A stretch of 64,000 nucleotides of DNA from Phytophthora colocasiae (Eukaryota > Oomycota > Peronosporomycetes > Peronosporales > Peronosporaceae). A program made the translations under genes and the position numbers. This document shows, piece by piece, positions 31,453-42,781 of the stretch. Numbering within the stretch: the stretch's first letter is position 1; every line of letters starts with the position of its first letter. The notes below the pieces were generated by a model. It made no database searches, had not been told where the DNA came from, and was given only the letters and a program-made list of their open reading frames with translations. The stretch spans positions 620,001-684,000 of the forward strand of contig JAGKQI010000091.1 of assembly GCA_018806915.1 (NCBI GenBank), in the 5' to 3' direction.

Positions 31453-32180
31453 ACCACTGTATTACTATCTCGATCAAAAAAAACAATAACGGGTAAGGAG
31501 ATGTTCTTCCGGTGTAAACCCTGGGATACCGTAGAGGGCTTGAAGTACCAAGTTGAGGACAGAGAAGGTATTCCTCTCGAACAGCAGCGTCTGATCTATG
31601 ACGGCTATCAACTTGATTACAATTTAACACTCTCTAGTCACGGGATCAAGCAAGGCAGCAAACTCCATTTACTTCTTTGCCTTCGTGGCGGAGGTGGACC
31701 ACCCCAACTCTTTGAATGAGTCGATACTGACGAAGAGAACGTTCTCATCACGGACTGAATATCGAGGGAAAGTGTAAAAATTCGAGATGTAACGCGTTTG
31801 GGAGCATGGTTATTCGTCCCAAAGACTTCAAAGCGTTTAATCTCACGCGCAATGTGAAATCTATCACTTGCGGCTCCTACGACTGTGTGCGGAAAATTGA
31901 AGGCACACGGACGAGTGATGAATTCTCAATCATTTCTCAATGGAACGCAGCACAAGGACGTCAGTTACCACCGCTTCGATGCAGATAAACACCATGGTGG
32001 ACGTGGCCAACCGAGAAATTAACTGCTGACAACGATCTCGCCGAAATCCCGACGCAGTATCCTTTGGGATAAGCTGGGCTCAAATGGTGTCTGTGGCATA
32101 GCGCCTGCATGGGCAACTGGTCTGGGTGGTGCACCATCAATCTGTCTTGCCCGATGTGCGCTAAACTTGTCATGAGTTGA
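31453..32180 (+). pseudogene. Diverged ubiquitin/RING-family gene, 3' fragment
   Basis: Resumes the relic from 25902-26125. It starts with a ubiquitin-like fold (TITGKEMFFRCKPWDTVEG, EGIPLEQQRLIYDGYQL, LHLLLCLRGGG) and stops at a TGA near 31720. Homology continues in other frames through [18 protein letters not shown], DEFSIISQWNAAQG and a last stretch near 32100-32170 corresponding to the RING end, where most RING cysteines are lost. Ancient pseudogene. Confidence 0.7.
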
Positions 32181-32289
32181 CACGCTGTCTTGTTTGAGTG
32201 AAGGCAAGCGACCTAACGGTTGATCAACGTTAGCATTGAATTTCAGTTCCTAAGAAAATTCCATCCCTGATTGATCTTGAATCTGCTCA

Positions 32290-32312
32290 ACTAGTTCGCA
32301 ATTTTCTGCCAG
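32290..32312 (+). promoter_or_regulatory. Possible core promoter of the unit B ubiquitin/RING gene
   Basis: TCAACTAGTTCGCAATTTTC loosely fits the oomycete initiator followed by CAATTTT, 12-35 bp before the ATG at 32323. Weak match. Confidence 0.3.
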
Positions 32313-32322
32313 ACGAAAAGCC

Positions 32323-33484
32323 ATGTCCGCTGTTCCGATCCTATGGAAGGATGTTACCGTCCACGATGTGAATGGCATTGTGGAACTGCCAATGTCGGAC
32401 TTGCCACCAAATGCGCGTGTCAGCGACTTGTTTCCTGTTCTAAAGAACAAGATTAACGCCACACTACAGATCGAAAAGAAATGCATTCGTTATGCGAGTA
32501 TTTTTCTCTATGGAATACGATTGAGCCCAAATCGACCACTTGAACAACTCATGCCCGAGCTACGTGTGACACCGCTATCGTGCGAGTGTGTCCTAAAACC
32601 GAAGACGGGCCAAAACTCCAAATCACTGTCAAGACACTCAGAGGGACGACGTTTTTCATCCGATGCGATCCCTGGGATGCTGTAAACCATGTGAAGAACC
32701 AGATTGAGGAAGTGGAAGGCCTTCCTATTAACCAGCAGCGGCTCATCGTTGCAGGCAGACCACTCGAAAAAGATGAATACGCACTTACTGATTACCAAAT
32801 TGAGAATGGTAGCATCATTCATTTGGTTCTCCGGTTGCGTGGTGGCGGGACTCTGTCCCAACTTTTTGCCGATGTTTCGAATAACGCGATATTGACTGTG
32901 AGAAAGCTATCGACGACGGCTCCTTCGTGGCGTCGAATCCGTCACGGACTCAACATCGAAGGAAAGTGTGAAAACTCAAGCTGCGATGCTTTTGGTCGCA
33001 TGGTAATTCACCCCAAGGGCTTCGAAGCGTTTAACCTCACCTATGATAAGGACATTCAGTGTCCGCAATGTCGTACCAGTGTGATTCCACGCACTTGTGG
33101 GTTTTACAAATGCGTGTGGAAATTTGAAGGCACAAAGGTAGAGGATGAGTTCTCGATCATTTCCAAATGGAATGAGGCAAGTGGAAACAAATATCACCAT
33201 TTTAATGCCGATAAGCACCAAGGTAGTGTCAATGGAAGAGTCTTTTGATCGTGGCCAAGCCGACGAGTGAACTGATGATTGCTGCTCCCTCGTTATCTCC
33301 TGCGTCTGTGCATTCAGACAATACTGAGAAGTGCAGTATCTGTTGGTGTGAGTTGGGATCGATGTCCAGCACTGGAGCCTGTGGCCACCGTTTCCACTGC
33401 GTCTGCATGGACAATTGGTCTGAATGGTGCATCAGAAATGACAGTCTTCTTACTTGCCCGGTTTGTCGTTGCGATGTTCGCTAA
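32323..33484 (+). pseudogene. Ubiquitin-like/RING protein, unit B, full span with two frameshifts
   Basis: The full N-terminus is visible: MSAVPILWKDVTVHDVNG, then PPNARVSDLFPVLKNKINAT. The ubiquitin-like fold at about 32605-32850 ends in LRLRGG, and the cysteine module and RING finger follow to a TAA at 33484. Relative to unit A there is a 10 bp deletion (GGTTTCTTGC missing near 32575) and a 1 bp deletion near 33229 (GTGTCCAATGG to GTGTCAATGG). Each shifts the frame, so the single protein of about 390 residues is not made. Unit A lacks these shifts but carries the LTR element, so neither copy is intact. Confidence 0.85.
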
Positions 33485-33899
33485 ACGTTTGGGACTGTGG
33501 TGTTGCTGTCGGAGAAGAAAAGCTGCGGTGCATTGTGAAGCGGAAACACCACCGATGAATTAATAATGAATTCCGGATCTTTTTTAATTTCTTTCGAAGC
33601 AACCAACTCTAGTCCTGTATGTTATTCCCATGTGTGGTTGTTCGACAACTTGTTGTAAAGAAATTTCATTTTAAAGAAGAGCTTGAAGTGGCGCGGTATT
33701 TTTTTGTTTTGTTTTCAGATTGTTAAATTGACCAAATTGTCCAACTGCCTCAGCCTGGTACGTTTCCGGTTAGCTACGCAGTGCCTAAGTTTGCTGAAAA
33801 TCTTGTAATAGGTATTATCGTGCTGATCCGCTTCTCGAACGCGATTCCTTTGAGTGTGACCGACGCGAGGTCTTCGTAAAACTTGCTGCGATTGGTTTC

Positions 33900-33916
33900 T
33901 CACAACAATTTGCACC
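33900..33916 (+). promoter_or_regulatory. Candidate core promoter, secreted peptide gene, unit B
   Basis: Same TCACAACAATTTGCACC as in unit A, 24 bp before the ATG at 33940. Confidence 0.45.
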
Positions 33917-33939
33917 AAGACCACAATACTACCTCAATC

Positions 33940-34167
33940 ATGAGAATCTCCTTCGCCATCTTCGTTGCTATTGTGACAGCTTTTACTAGTTGTGATCTTG
34001 CATCGGCTTCGAATTCAGCCCAATTGAAGCGGCTTGTCCCTGGGTTGACCAACAACTTGGAGAAGGCGAACGGTGGTGCTCAATTAAGAAACTTGAAGAC
34101 GAGAGCGATGGCTTTTCAAGCGAAGAGAGAGCGGGTGGCATTGGAACAAGGATCAAGAATGTCCTGA
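33940..34167 (+). CDS. Small secreted peptide, 75 aa, unit B
   Basis: The coding sequence is identical to unit A over the whole frame; the first difference I see is one base after the stop. Signal peptide MRISFAIFVAIVTAFTSC and a basic mature part of about 50 residues. That two copies stay identical suggests either a very recent duplication or constraint; the rest of the unit is also about 99% identical, so this does not tell them apart. Unknown function. Confidence 0.6.
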   Translation: MRISFAIFVAIVTAFTSCDLASASNSAQLKRLVPGLTNNLEKANGGAQLRNLKTRAMAFQAKRERVALEQGSRMS

Positions 34168-34802
34168 TTGGGAATGAGAACTCGCCAAAATGTTCCGATG
34201 AGGAACTCTTTAGAGGGGAAAAGAAGCTTGAGGAAGCCGGGTAAATTCTTAGCTAGCCAGAGATCAAATCAACTCCAAAATCACCATAGGTGCACACAGC
34301 TCGTTAATTGATGTCGTCACAACGAGTAGAATTTGCCTTAGATGACATTCACTATGTCTTATTTTATTGATCGACACTCAACCCCAGCTCTTAGGTAGCT
34401 AAGAACCAGCAAAACCACTTCCTTTCTGGTGCTGCCTGTCAACAATAGTCCGGGACAGCTAGCACACGGATTCCCTCCCCTTGCTTCTCCATTCTACCCA
34501 TTGGCTCACCGACATAAGTGGTAATCAGTGGTTCTCTAAGATAATGGGTATTACTAATACCGTATTAGTACTTGTTACGTGGAGCCAAACCTGAGGATCA
34601 CAATGTGATCTGCACTACCTCCTGCTTTACAGATGAAGAATAGCGTTTGCATCAAGAGTAAATGCATTTTGCATAATTTTGTAGCTCTACTTCGTGTACA
34701 AATTTTATAATCTAGACAAGCACTCTCAAAAAGCCCGACTTCGTGTGTCATTTCACGAGAATCGTCGCAGTCCTCGTATACCCTCGCGACAAATAAATAT
34801 CT

Positions 34803-35323
34803 CGGCGTGAACAAAAAACCGTTGATTCCCGTAAAAGTTAACGCCGCGTCCGAGATCAAGTGTCTCGTTCGTAATGTGGACACTCTCTTTTTGGACACCT
34901 TTGAGCGCAGATCATCCTCTTGATCTCCTCCTAACGGAGATACGTATCACCCCACGGTTCCTTGCGCTCACGCGAGTAAGCCATAACCCAAGAAGCTGTT
35001 TGATCCGAATTTTTTTTCTGTGGTGCATGATTTACTCACTCCTAACGAGGTCAAACGTGGTTCTACTCCCGGAAATCAACCGACCCAGCTCTTCGCCCAT
35101 GCTTCGAATGACTTGGTACTAACTTCGAGGAAGTTTTCGAAGGAAGCTTCTCTACATCGTATTGTTTGCGTCGGATGGGGGAGTGTGAGAATACCATGCG
35201 GCCCGCATGGTACAGTATTCATCACGCGGGCTTCCAAGTTTTCCACTATTTCTCGCAAGATGACAAGGCCTAGTGTCCACACTGCTTCTCCGATGTGAAG
35301 CCTTTCACTTTGGGGTAAGTGTA
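34803..35323 (+). pseudogene. Relic of a second ubiquitin/RING-family gene, unit B
   Basis: Same relic as at 8280-8800, with the same frame breaks. It contains a perfect small palindrome TACCATGCGG-C-CCGCATGGTA. Already decayed before duplication. Confidence 0.65.
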
Positions 35324-35476
35324 CCGCTCTAAATTTTTTGGCTAGTGGTGGCATTACTGTCGAACAAGTGATGATTTGAAAGGAACGTAGTTAAGTCGCC
35401 CCAGTTACGCCGGGGTGATGCAACAACATACAGCTACTTCATCAGATATCACGAGGATGAAGTATTTCGATCTGTT

Positions 35477-36662
35477 CTACACCAGCAGCGCAGGTCTCTC
35501 GGGTTCAGGCTCATTCTGGTGTTTCTCTGGTGGCCCATTGAAATACTCCAGAACTCCAAATCCTCCCATCACCAATGCTGATCCAAGAATGCATTGCCAC
35601 GAGAACGCAGTGTGGTGGAATAGTGTATCAATGACGCCTGAAAGTGGAATAGTCAGCATCACACCAACACTCGTTTCCAATGGCGACGTCCAGCACAGTG
35701 ACAGTGGCAAGAAAACATTGAAAACCACCGCCATCATACCGCTCAACAGCAGCAAGAACACCCCGTCACCCGTAACTGGAAACCCCAAAGGCTCGTACAT
35801 TGAAGAGAAGGGACTATAAGCCAAAGCAAAACTCCCTGCGAGCCACAGCGGAATCGTGAACAGTCCAGTGAGTCCCGTCATTGTCAGTAGAGTAGACGTA
35901 TCCGTGATATCTTCACCAACAGCAAGTCGTAGCGCAACCTCGTAGCCTCCATACAGTGCAGCCGATATAACCACCAGAAAACCAGACAATAGACTTGTGC
36001 CTTCAATGGCATTAGCATCGCTTCCGTCTTGGAACATGACGACCATCGTAACCCCCACGAAAGACGTCAAAACACCGCAAATCTTGCCAAAAGACGGTTT
36101 TTCATGCAGAAAACAGATCGAAAAGCAGTAGACGAACAGCGGAGAACAATTGAAGATGGCTGTGCCTGCCGTCACGCTGACATTGGCCAATGCTGCGTAC
36201 CAGAAGTAGTCTGCCAAAAGGTAGAACACACTCAGCCAAGCCGAAATGCGACAGAGTTTCTGGAACGGAATGACCGAGTGGCGCTTGAGTACTGTGACGA
36301 TATTAAGTCCAGCGTATCTGTTCTCTGCTCTACCTTCAAGCCAATGGTAGCCAAACACCAAAGGTAGTACGAGCGAGGTGATGGTGTGGTTGAAACACAC
36401 AATGAAGAACGGTTTGTCGAACTGTACTACCTCCTGAAGAGCTTGAGAAGCTTCAGATTGTAATACCCACGACCACACCAGAGCTGCAATAGGTAGAATA
36501 ACGTTAACAAATCAATAAACTGTAGTATTTCTTACCGAAGAGTGCGAAAAGTCCGACATGTTTCGTGTGAACCCACTGCTTGGTCTCCACTTCTGTAGGT
36601 GACGCTAACAACTTGGTTGTTTCACTGGTAGAAGCTTTAGAAGCGGAAGGAGTAAACGCCAT
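35477..36662 (-). CDS. DMT-family (EamA/SLC35F-like) transporter, unit B, 377 aa
   Basis: Exon 1 is 36536-36662 (ATG at 36662). A 52 bp intron at 36484-36535 has GTAAGA and TTGCAG ends. Exon 2 is 35477-36483, with TAG stop. 1134 bp in total are open. The protein has a 35-residue polar N-terminus and about ten hydrophobic helices, among them LPLVFGYHWLEG, LSVFYLLADYFWYAALANVS, GTAIFNCSPLFVYCFSICFL, LLSGMMAVVFNVFLPLSLCW and ILGSALVMGGFGVLEYF, in the repeated five-plus-five EamA pattern. The nearest family I would name is SLC35F-like; the substrate cannot be read from sequence. It is the intact copy. The intron is 15 bp shorter than in unit A. Confidence 0.85.
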
Positions 36663-36835
36663 CACTGGTTATTAACAGAGACTAAGGAGAAGTGAGGATA
36701 ATGAAAAGCTAATACGTCCTCAAGTCATCCTACCCTCGAGGATGAGCAGGATTCACTTGATAATATTATCCGATCAGAATCACACAGAATAAAAGATAGT
36801 ACGGTACTACTGAAAGGGTTATTTGTGCTGTTCAA

Positions 36836-37843
36836 CTAGAACGGCCAGGCATTCTCAAGCTTTGACATGAAACTGCCGTCGTTAAATGGTGTGCTGGCAT
36901 CGCCGAAGCTGACCGAGTTGAGAGCTCTACGGGCATCCTCCGTCATCTGATTCCACATGATCAGGTCTTGGAACGAACCACCATCGCCAGTAGCGTCCAG
37001 ATCATGGTTTAGAGGCCAGGAGTGCTTGTAGCGCACCTTGAGACTCGTACCATCGATATCCCATTCCGGACACGGGTTGAATTTCCTGTAGCCGCCGTGA
37101 GAAGACACGGAACAGCCCAAAATCTTCGGTTCCGGTACAGCTGGGTTGTTAATGAACACAATAGCGTGCTCCCAGTCGTGACGGTGACCCAATCCTGGTG
37201 AAGGCGAGTCTTTCGGGAAGTACCATGAGTACATGATAGCCCATACCCCTCGGATCCACGTCGAACGGCCGTAAACTTGGGAACCGTAGCCAGATCCTCC
37301 GCAGTTGCCTCTAGACTTACCAGTAGGCTTCAAGCCACCGCCAGTCTCCCCATACTCATTCACAGCAGGATAAGGCTCGCAACCAGTTCGGATTTGGATC
37401 TGAGGTTTGAACTTGACGCCAGCTTTCTCGGAGATCGTAACTGGTTCGGGCTGAGGAAACGGCTTTACATGGTCGTGATCGATCCACTTATCGACCCATG
37501 GACCAGGGTCCGGGGTGGGGGCAGGAGTAGGAGCAGGCGTCGGGGCAGGAGTAGGAGCAGGCGTCGGGGCAAGTGTGGGCGCTGGGGTCGGAGCTTCTGT
37601 TTGTCGAGGGTCCGGCCTCATGGTCGTTCCGGGGGGGAGAGTTACGTTTCGACGAGTAGCGGACGGAGCGAGTGTTAACTCACTATAGTCGATGTACTTG
37701 ATGGTAGGTTTGGGAGTCTCAATGGAGTCTTGAGTCTGCGATTCAGCGCCGACTTGGACTTCATTTTGGGCATGAGAACCGTCTTGGGCTTGAACGGTAG
37801 CAAACACTGCGATACCAGTCCAGAGGACAACGATGAGCTTCAT
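36836..37843 (-). CDS. NLP (necrosis/ethylene-inducing-like protein), unit B, 335 aa
   Basis: Same architecture as the unit A NLP: start at 37843 with signal peptide [19 protein letters not shown], Pro-Thr linker, NPP1 domain with intact GHRHDWE and two type-1 cysteines, C-terminus LENAWPF. Differences from unit A: one extra Pro codon (LPPGTTMRP, from GGGGGG versus GGG in the DNA), Gly for Ala in ILGCSV, and Ser for Asn in DASTPF. Open throughout. Probably secreted to the host-facing space, as is known for the family. Confidence 0.93.
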   Translation of the reverse strand: MKLIVVLWTGIAVFATVQAQDGSHAQNEVQVGAESQTQDSIETPKPTIKYIDYSELTLAPSATRRNVTLPPGTTMRPDPRQTEAPTPAPTLAPTPAPTPAPTPAPTPAPTPDPGPWVDKWIDHDHVKPFPQPEPVTISEKAGVKFKPQIQIRTGCEPYPAVNEYGETGGGLKPTGKSRGNCGGSGYGSQVYGRSTWIRGVWAIMYSWYFPKDSPSPGLGHRHDWEHAIVFINNPAVPEPKILGCSVSSHGGYRKFNPCPEWDIDGTSLKVRYKHSWPLNHDLDATGDGGSFQDLIMWNQMTEDARRALNSVSFGDASTPFNDGSFMSKLENAWPF

Positions 37844-37880
37844 ATTGACGAAGGAAAAGTTGTTGATTTTTGAATTGCAG

Positions 37881-37900
37881 GGGAAATTGGAGAATGACGG
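37881..37900 (-). promoter_or_regulatory. Oomycete Inr/FPR core promoter of unit B NLP
   Basis: Minus strand CCGTCATTCTCCAATTTCCC, about 40 bp upstream of the start at 37843. Identical to unit A. Confidence 0.65.
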
Positions 37901-38048
37901 ATTGTTGGCAGGAGGGTGGACGGGTGTACCGTACACTGTGCGATTCCTGTTCGTGGAGGCGATCTCATCACAGAGTAAATCCTGGTTATAGAGCTTGGAC
38001 CGAAGAGGACAGACCTGTAATTTGCTCATCACAAAGCAACATATGGTA

Positions 38049-38200
38049 CAGTCTTCTGCCTCAATAAAGAAGCCTGAAAAACCGATAACCTTCCGAGCTG
38101 CATATCACCATTTTATGAACTGATTGAACTGTCTTGTCTATTTCTTATAACCTTGACATTTGCATGCAGACTCCAACTTCTTTATTGAGGCAGAAACCTG
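38049..38200. mobile_element. 152 bp MITE with TA target duplication
   Basis: Present in unit B only. Ends are CAGTCTTCTGCCTCAATAAA and, inverted, CAGGTTTCTGCCTCAATAAA, about 24 bp with two mismatches and a perfect inner 19 bp. Flanking TA is at 38047-38048 and 38201-38202; unit A has the empty ATGGTAGTACC (about 16378). The TA duplication and CAG ends fit a Tc1/mariner-type MITE. No coding capacity. Confidence 0.88.
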
Positions 38201-38277
38201 TAGTACCTGTATGTATATCCAGGATACTGCATTGTCCTTTTGGGTATAACGTTGAGTGAATGAATCTCTCATTATGT

Positions 38278-38958
38278 CACGATCAGCAGCTAATCAGTTC
38301 ATCCTTACCGCATGGTTTCGAGAATCTCGAAACCATGCGGTAAGGATGAACTGGTGATCTCGAATCGAGATCACCAACGAGATGCGACGTTTGTTTACGG
38401 TACGTCTTCGAATTGCATGTAGGGTAAACATGCGAACCGCTTCGAAGTTACTGCCACTTCAGGTTTTGACCAATTCGATCTCACCCTATCAAAAATTACT
38501 CCGAGTTCAGTAACCCCGCTTTCAACGTGCGTCACGGTAGCTGCAGCGTTTTCGCTTGCCAAGAAGCTTCACGACGGCCATCTGCTACTCTCGATGATGT
38601 AACTTGTGCTGGTAAAAAGTATTGAGTCTCAAAAAAAAGGAGTCACGTCAAAGTGACTTCAACCACAAACGGCAATCGATTGTTCGACGTACGTGTAGAT
38701 GACCTGCCTATCCATCACCAGGGCTTTGGCCTTACCGAACAATACCTACTAACTAAGCTCTGCAGCCACATTGAAAATTCATGTCCCTACCGGCAAAACA
38801 AGATCTTCTCAAAGTTCCCATTTGAATGGCACTCCAGACAGCAGGTCGGATCCTTAAGGGGATCATTTGTACGAGTTTAAACTTGTTGCTGCAGGAGACG
38901 TGGTCCATCTCAGTGTTATTTGGTGGCCCACACAGGGATCACTACTCAGACGAACCTT
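38278..38958 (+). pseudogene. Jacalin-like lectin gene relic, unit B, 5' part
   Basis: Counterpart of the unit A relic. The possible ATG context and the PIHHQGFGLTEQYLL stretch are present, with extra indels and the double palindrome inside the first coding piece. The lectin domain is cut by Copia-3 after the base equivalent to unit A 17093, and resumes at 43031. Confidence 0.55.
38300..38374. repeat. De novo double palindrome in unit B
   Basis: A 29 bp arm (ending CCATGGTTTCGAGA-like) is followed at once by its reverse complement. A second short palindrome GTGATCTCGAATCGAGATCAC follows. Unit A has only the single copy GCATGGTTTCGAGATCACC, so unit B gained the inverted copies after duplication, most easily by replication template switching. 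Confidence 0.8.
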
Positions 38959-39207
38959 TGTTGGTATTGAGCTTGTGTTGTTGGTGGCAAATGCCGAAGT
39001 GAGTAGATTAAAGTTAGCAAAACCTGTTCTACTCGTCCTTTCCTCCTAGTAGCTCCACCTTGTTGTGTCCTTATTGTCGCTCGAACTTAGCCGAGTGTCC
39101 TCACACGCCGACCACCCAAGTAAGGTTCCTCTTCTTTAGCCAATAGGAGAGCGGTTCCGTTGAACCGTTCCAGTGAACCGTGCATGAGACGGTGCACCGG
39201 TCCAACA
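38959..39207 (-). repeat. Copia-3 3' LTR (249 bp)
   Basis: Direct repeat of 42782-43030. Contains GGTTCCGTTGAACCGTTCC near 39165-39185, a dense cluster of the GAACGG motif seen across the element. Confidence 0.9.
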
Positions 39208-39220
39208 CTCCCACTCACCG

Positions 39221-42200
39221 CTAATGCACGGTAGCCTTGCCCTTGATGCCGCTTGCCTCACGCAGATACTTCAGCGTCTTGGTTCCAAGTGCTTTCGTCA
39301 GCAAGTCAGCCAGCTGCTGCTTCGTGTCAACATAGTCGACCTGAACCGTTCCGTTCTCCACGTTCTCCCTCGTGAAGTGATGCTTGATGTCCACATGCTT
39401 CGTCCTTGAGTTGTATCCAGCGTTCTTAGCTAGTGCAATTGCTCCTTGGTTGTCTTCCCAAATCTGCGTAGCGTTCTCCTGCTCGTGCCCCATGTCTTTT
39501 AGCATCGCACGCATCCAAAGTACCTCCTGCACGCACAAACTCAGCGCCATGTATTCCGCTTTGAGAGAGTCCTTAACCTCCTGAATTTCACCGGCAGTCT
39601 TGGCAGCAATTATCATATCGTCGACGTACAGGCACACGTAAACATAACCGTTCCTGGAACGCTTCACGTAGACACACTGGTCTGCTCCACAGCTTTTAAA
39701 ACCGTTCCTCAGGAACACGTGGTGGATTGTCTTGTTCCATGCCATTGCAGCTTGCTTCAAACCGTAGATGGCCTTCCCCAGCAAACACACTAGATCGTCA
39801 TCACCCGTAGTACCGTCCGGCATCTCCATGTAGACACGGTCCATCAACACACTGTTCAGGAACGATGTGTCCGCGTCCAACTGTTCCATGATTTACTCCA
39901 ACGCAACGCACACTGCTAGAACTACTCGGATCGAGTTCATATTCGCCACAGGTGAGTATGTCTCAAAGAATTCGACACCATACTTCTGTTTGTAACCCTT
40001 CCCAACCAACCGTGCCTTGTAACGGATCACACAACCGTTCCCGTCACGCTTCTTGGCGAAAACCCAGCGACAACCGATGGTACGCTTCCCTTCTTCACGT
40101 GGAACCAATGTCCATGTAGCGTTCTTCTCGTGGGACCGTAACTCTGCCTCCATGGCACTTCGCCACTTCGCTGCTTCCGGACTGGCCATTGCTTCCGCGT
40201 ACGACGTCGGCACATCCGCCGCGTCGACAATATTCGCCACGTACGCCATAACAGCTTCAGCAATCAGTCCTTCCTCATCGATCCGAGCACGCTTAGGGGA
40301 TGGTGGACCGTCACTTCCTTCGGGCTGTACGTATTCACTTCCATCCGAACCGTTCTCCAGCAGGAACACCGGCTCACGAGGTCGTCGTAACCGTTCCACT
40401 TCTGGTTGAAATACCAGACGCTGCTCACGGAACGCTTGAAGCTGCGAATGGTACGCTTCTATTTCTCGTCCTGTTGACTCCGGACGGCCTGGCAACTGTA
40501 ACTCCAGCGCTTCAACATCTGGTTCATGCTCTGCCTCATTCATCTCAATGTCTGGAACGGTTTCTTCAGTCTCCTCCATCGGTACATCAGGAGTATGCTG
40601 GCGTTCCACGCTTGTTGGTACCGTTCCATCATCAGCGTCCTTGGTCAAATTAATAACCGTTCCATGGGGCTGTAACGAGGGTGACTCATATATTCCTCCC
40701 ACTTCACGCTCGTCCAGCTTCACCGACCGTGACACTTTGACCTTCAATGCATCCAGGTCGTAGACACGATATCCCTTAGCGTTCTCAGCATATCCGAGGA
40801 ACATACACCTGAAGCTCTTGGGTTCGAGCTTCGTACGCTTCGCGTCCTCGACATGAGCGTACCCCTGGGAACCGAACACTCGCAAGTGTTCCATCTGCGG
40901 TTTCACCTTGAAGCCCAGCTCGTATGGAGTCACATCCGTGTGTACGCTGCTAGCGGAACGGTTAATCAAGTATACTGCCGTACTCACCGCCTCTGCCCAC
41001 CACTCCGTCGACACACCCTTGTAGTATAGCATGCTTCGAGCTTTCTCCATGATGGTACGGTTCATGCGTTCCGCAACACCGTTCTGCTGTGGACTGTATG
41101 GAACGGTACGTTGGTGCATGACACCGTTCCGGCGGCACAGTTCTGCAACCGTCTTGTTCACGAACTCCGTTCCATTGTCTGAGCGCAGACACTTCAAGCG
41201 TTCCCCCCCATTGATTCTCATAGAACGCCTTGAACTCCTTCAGTTTGCTGGCTACCTCGCTCTTTTTCTTCATGAAGTACACAGCAACACACCTCGAGAA
41301 ATCGTCCACAAAGGTCAGAATGTACCTTGCACCACCTTTCGAGAGCGTCCTCATAGGCCCCATCACGTCCGTGTGGACCAGCTCCAACACACGTGAAGTC
41401 TTCGTCGTTGACCGTACCGGGAACGGTTCAACCGAATGTTTCCCCTTCATGCAACCACCGCATAAAGTCTTGACGGAACGGTTCACACGTGGCATACCGT
41501 TCGTAGAACGCTGCGTCTTGACCATAGCGTTCTCACTGGAGTGTCCCATGCGAGCGTGCCAGAGCTCCCACTGACTATGAACCCCGGCATACTCCACGAA
41601 GCACGCCTCTTCCTGCTCACAGTCTAGCCAGTACGCCTTGCCGACCTTCTTTCCTGAAGCAATCGCGCAAGTCTTTCCCCAAATAATACACGAGGAACGC
41701 TGGAACTCCACGGTTAAACCGTTCTCCGCAAGCTTCCCCACCGACAGCAACCGTCTGTCGAGTCCCGGGATGTAAAGCACCTCCATCATCTTGATGCGCT
41801 TACCGTTCATACCCGTCAGCTTGACCGTTCCTTTCCCTGCAACACGTAGTTTCTTCCCGTCTGCAATCGTTACCTCGATCCCTGAGACCGTTCCTTCGAA
41901 GTCGAATAGGTCTCCATGATGTGGCGTCATGTGCGATGTCGCACCACTGTCAATTAGCCACCCGGCGAGGCGTTCCTCGCCCACGCCAAACACTTCGTCA
42001 TCCGTGTCACCGTTCTTGCTTGGACAGTCCCGCTTCATGTGCCCGACTTGGTCACACCTGAAACACTTGCCCTTAAAACCGTTACCGTTATGTCTTGAAC
42101 CGTTACCCTTGCGACCGTTCCCTCGGCCACACTTGAACCGTTCTGCGTTACCGTTCACCCGGAACGCTTTCTCCGTGGTTTCCTTCTTCTGCAGTCGCTC

Positions 42201-42734
42201 GTATTCCTTGAGCAACTTCTCCTTGAACTCGATCAGCGTGATATCCTTCGTGTTCTCCACGATCGACGCGATCAGCTCATACTCAGGTGGAAGGCTGCTG
42301 AGCAGCACCACTAGCTGCCGCGCCTCGTCCACCGGTTCCCCCAACGTCTGGAGACCCACCACCAGCTCGTCGAAAGCGTCCAGATGCTTCGACATAACCG
42401 TTCCTTCCTCCATCTTGAACTCGTGCAGGCGCCGTGTCATCGCGACACGGTTGTGCAGCGTGGTACGGTTGTAGTACTCCCGAAGAGTGTTCCAAGCGTC
42501 CATGACACGGACAGCGGAACGGATCTTCGTCTGGTGCTGCAGCTCGACGCCCTGCGCGATGATAGCCAGTGCCTTGGCGTCGTTCATCAGCCACGCTTCT
42601 GTGATCTCGTTCTCCGGCTTGACGACTTGAACATGAGCGAGCAGTCCCTTCCTGGCGAGCGTCATTCTCATGTTGTACTCCCAGTGGAAGTAGTTCCCAC
42701 TACCCAGGAGGACTTCGGCGCGCTTGGTCGTCAT
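39221..42734 (-). pseudogene. Copia-3 gag-pol (stop, frameshift and internal deletion)
   Basis: The ATG at 42734 (MTTKRAEVLLGSGNYFHWEY) opens gag, then a CCHC knuckle (CFRCDQVGHMKRDC), protease WLIDSGATSHMTP, and integrase (HTDVMGPM, FVDDFSRCV, SDNGTEF, SPQQNGVAERM). The frame shifts at a C7 run at 41203-41209. It is stopped by TAA at about 39890 just before the reverse transcriptase motif DADTSFLNSVLMDRVYM. After VCLYVDDMIIAA the frame jumps directly to AEYMALSLCVQEVLWM of RNase H, an in-frame deletion of the connection region. It ends at TAG 39221. Inactive copy. Confidence 0.9.
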
Positions 42735-42781
42735 GTCTTGAAGCGTTCTTGGAACGGTTGAGCGTGTTGCGGCTGTTAACC

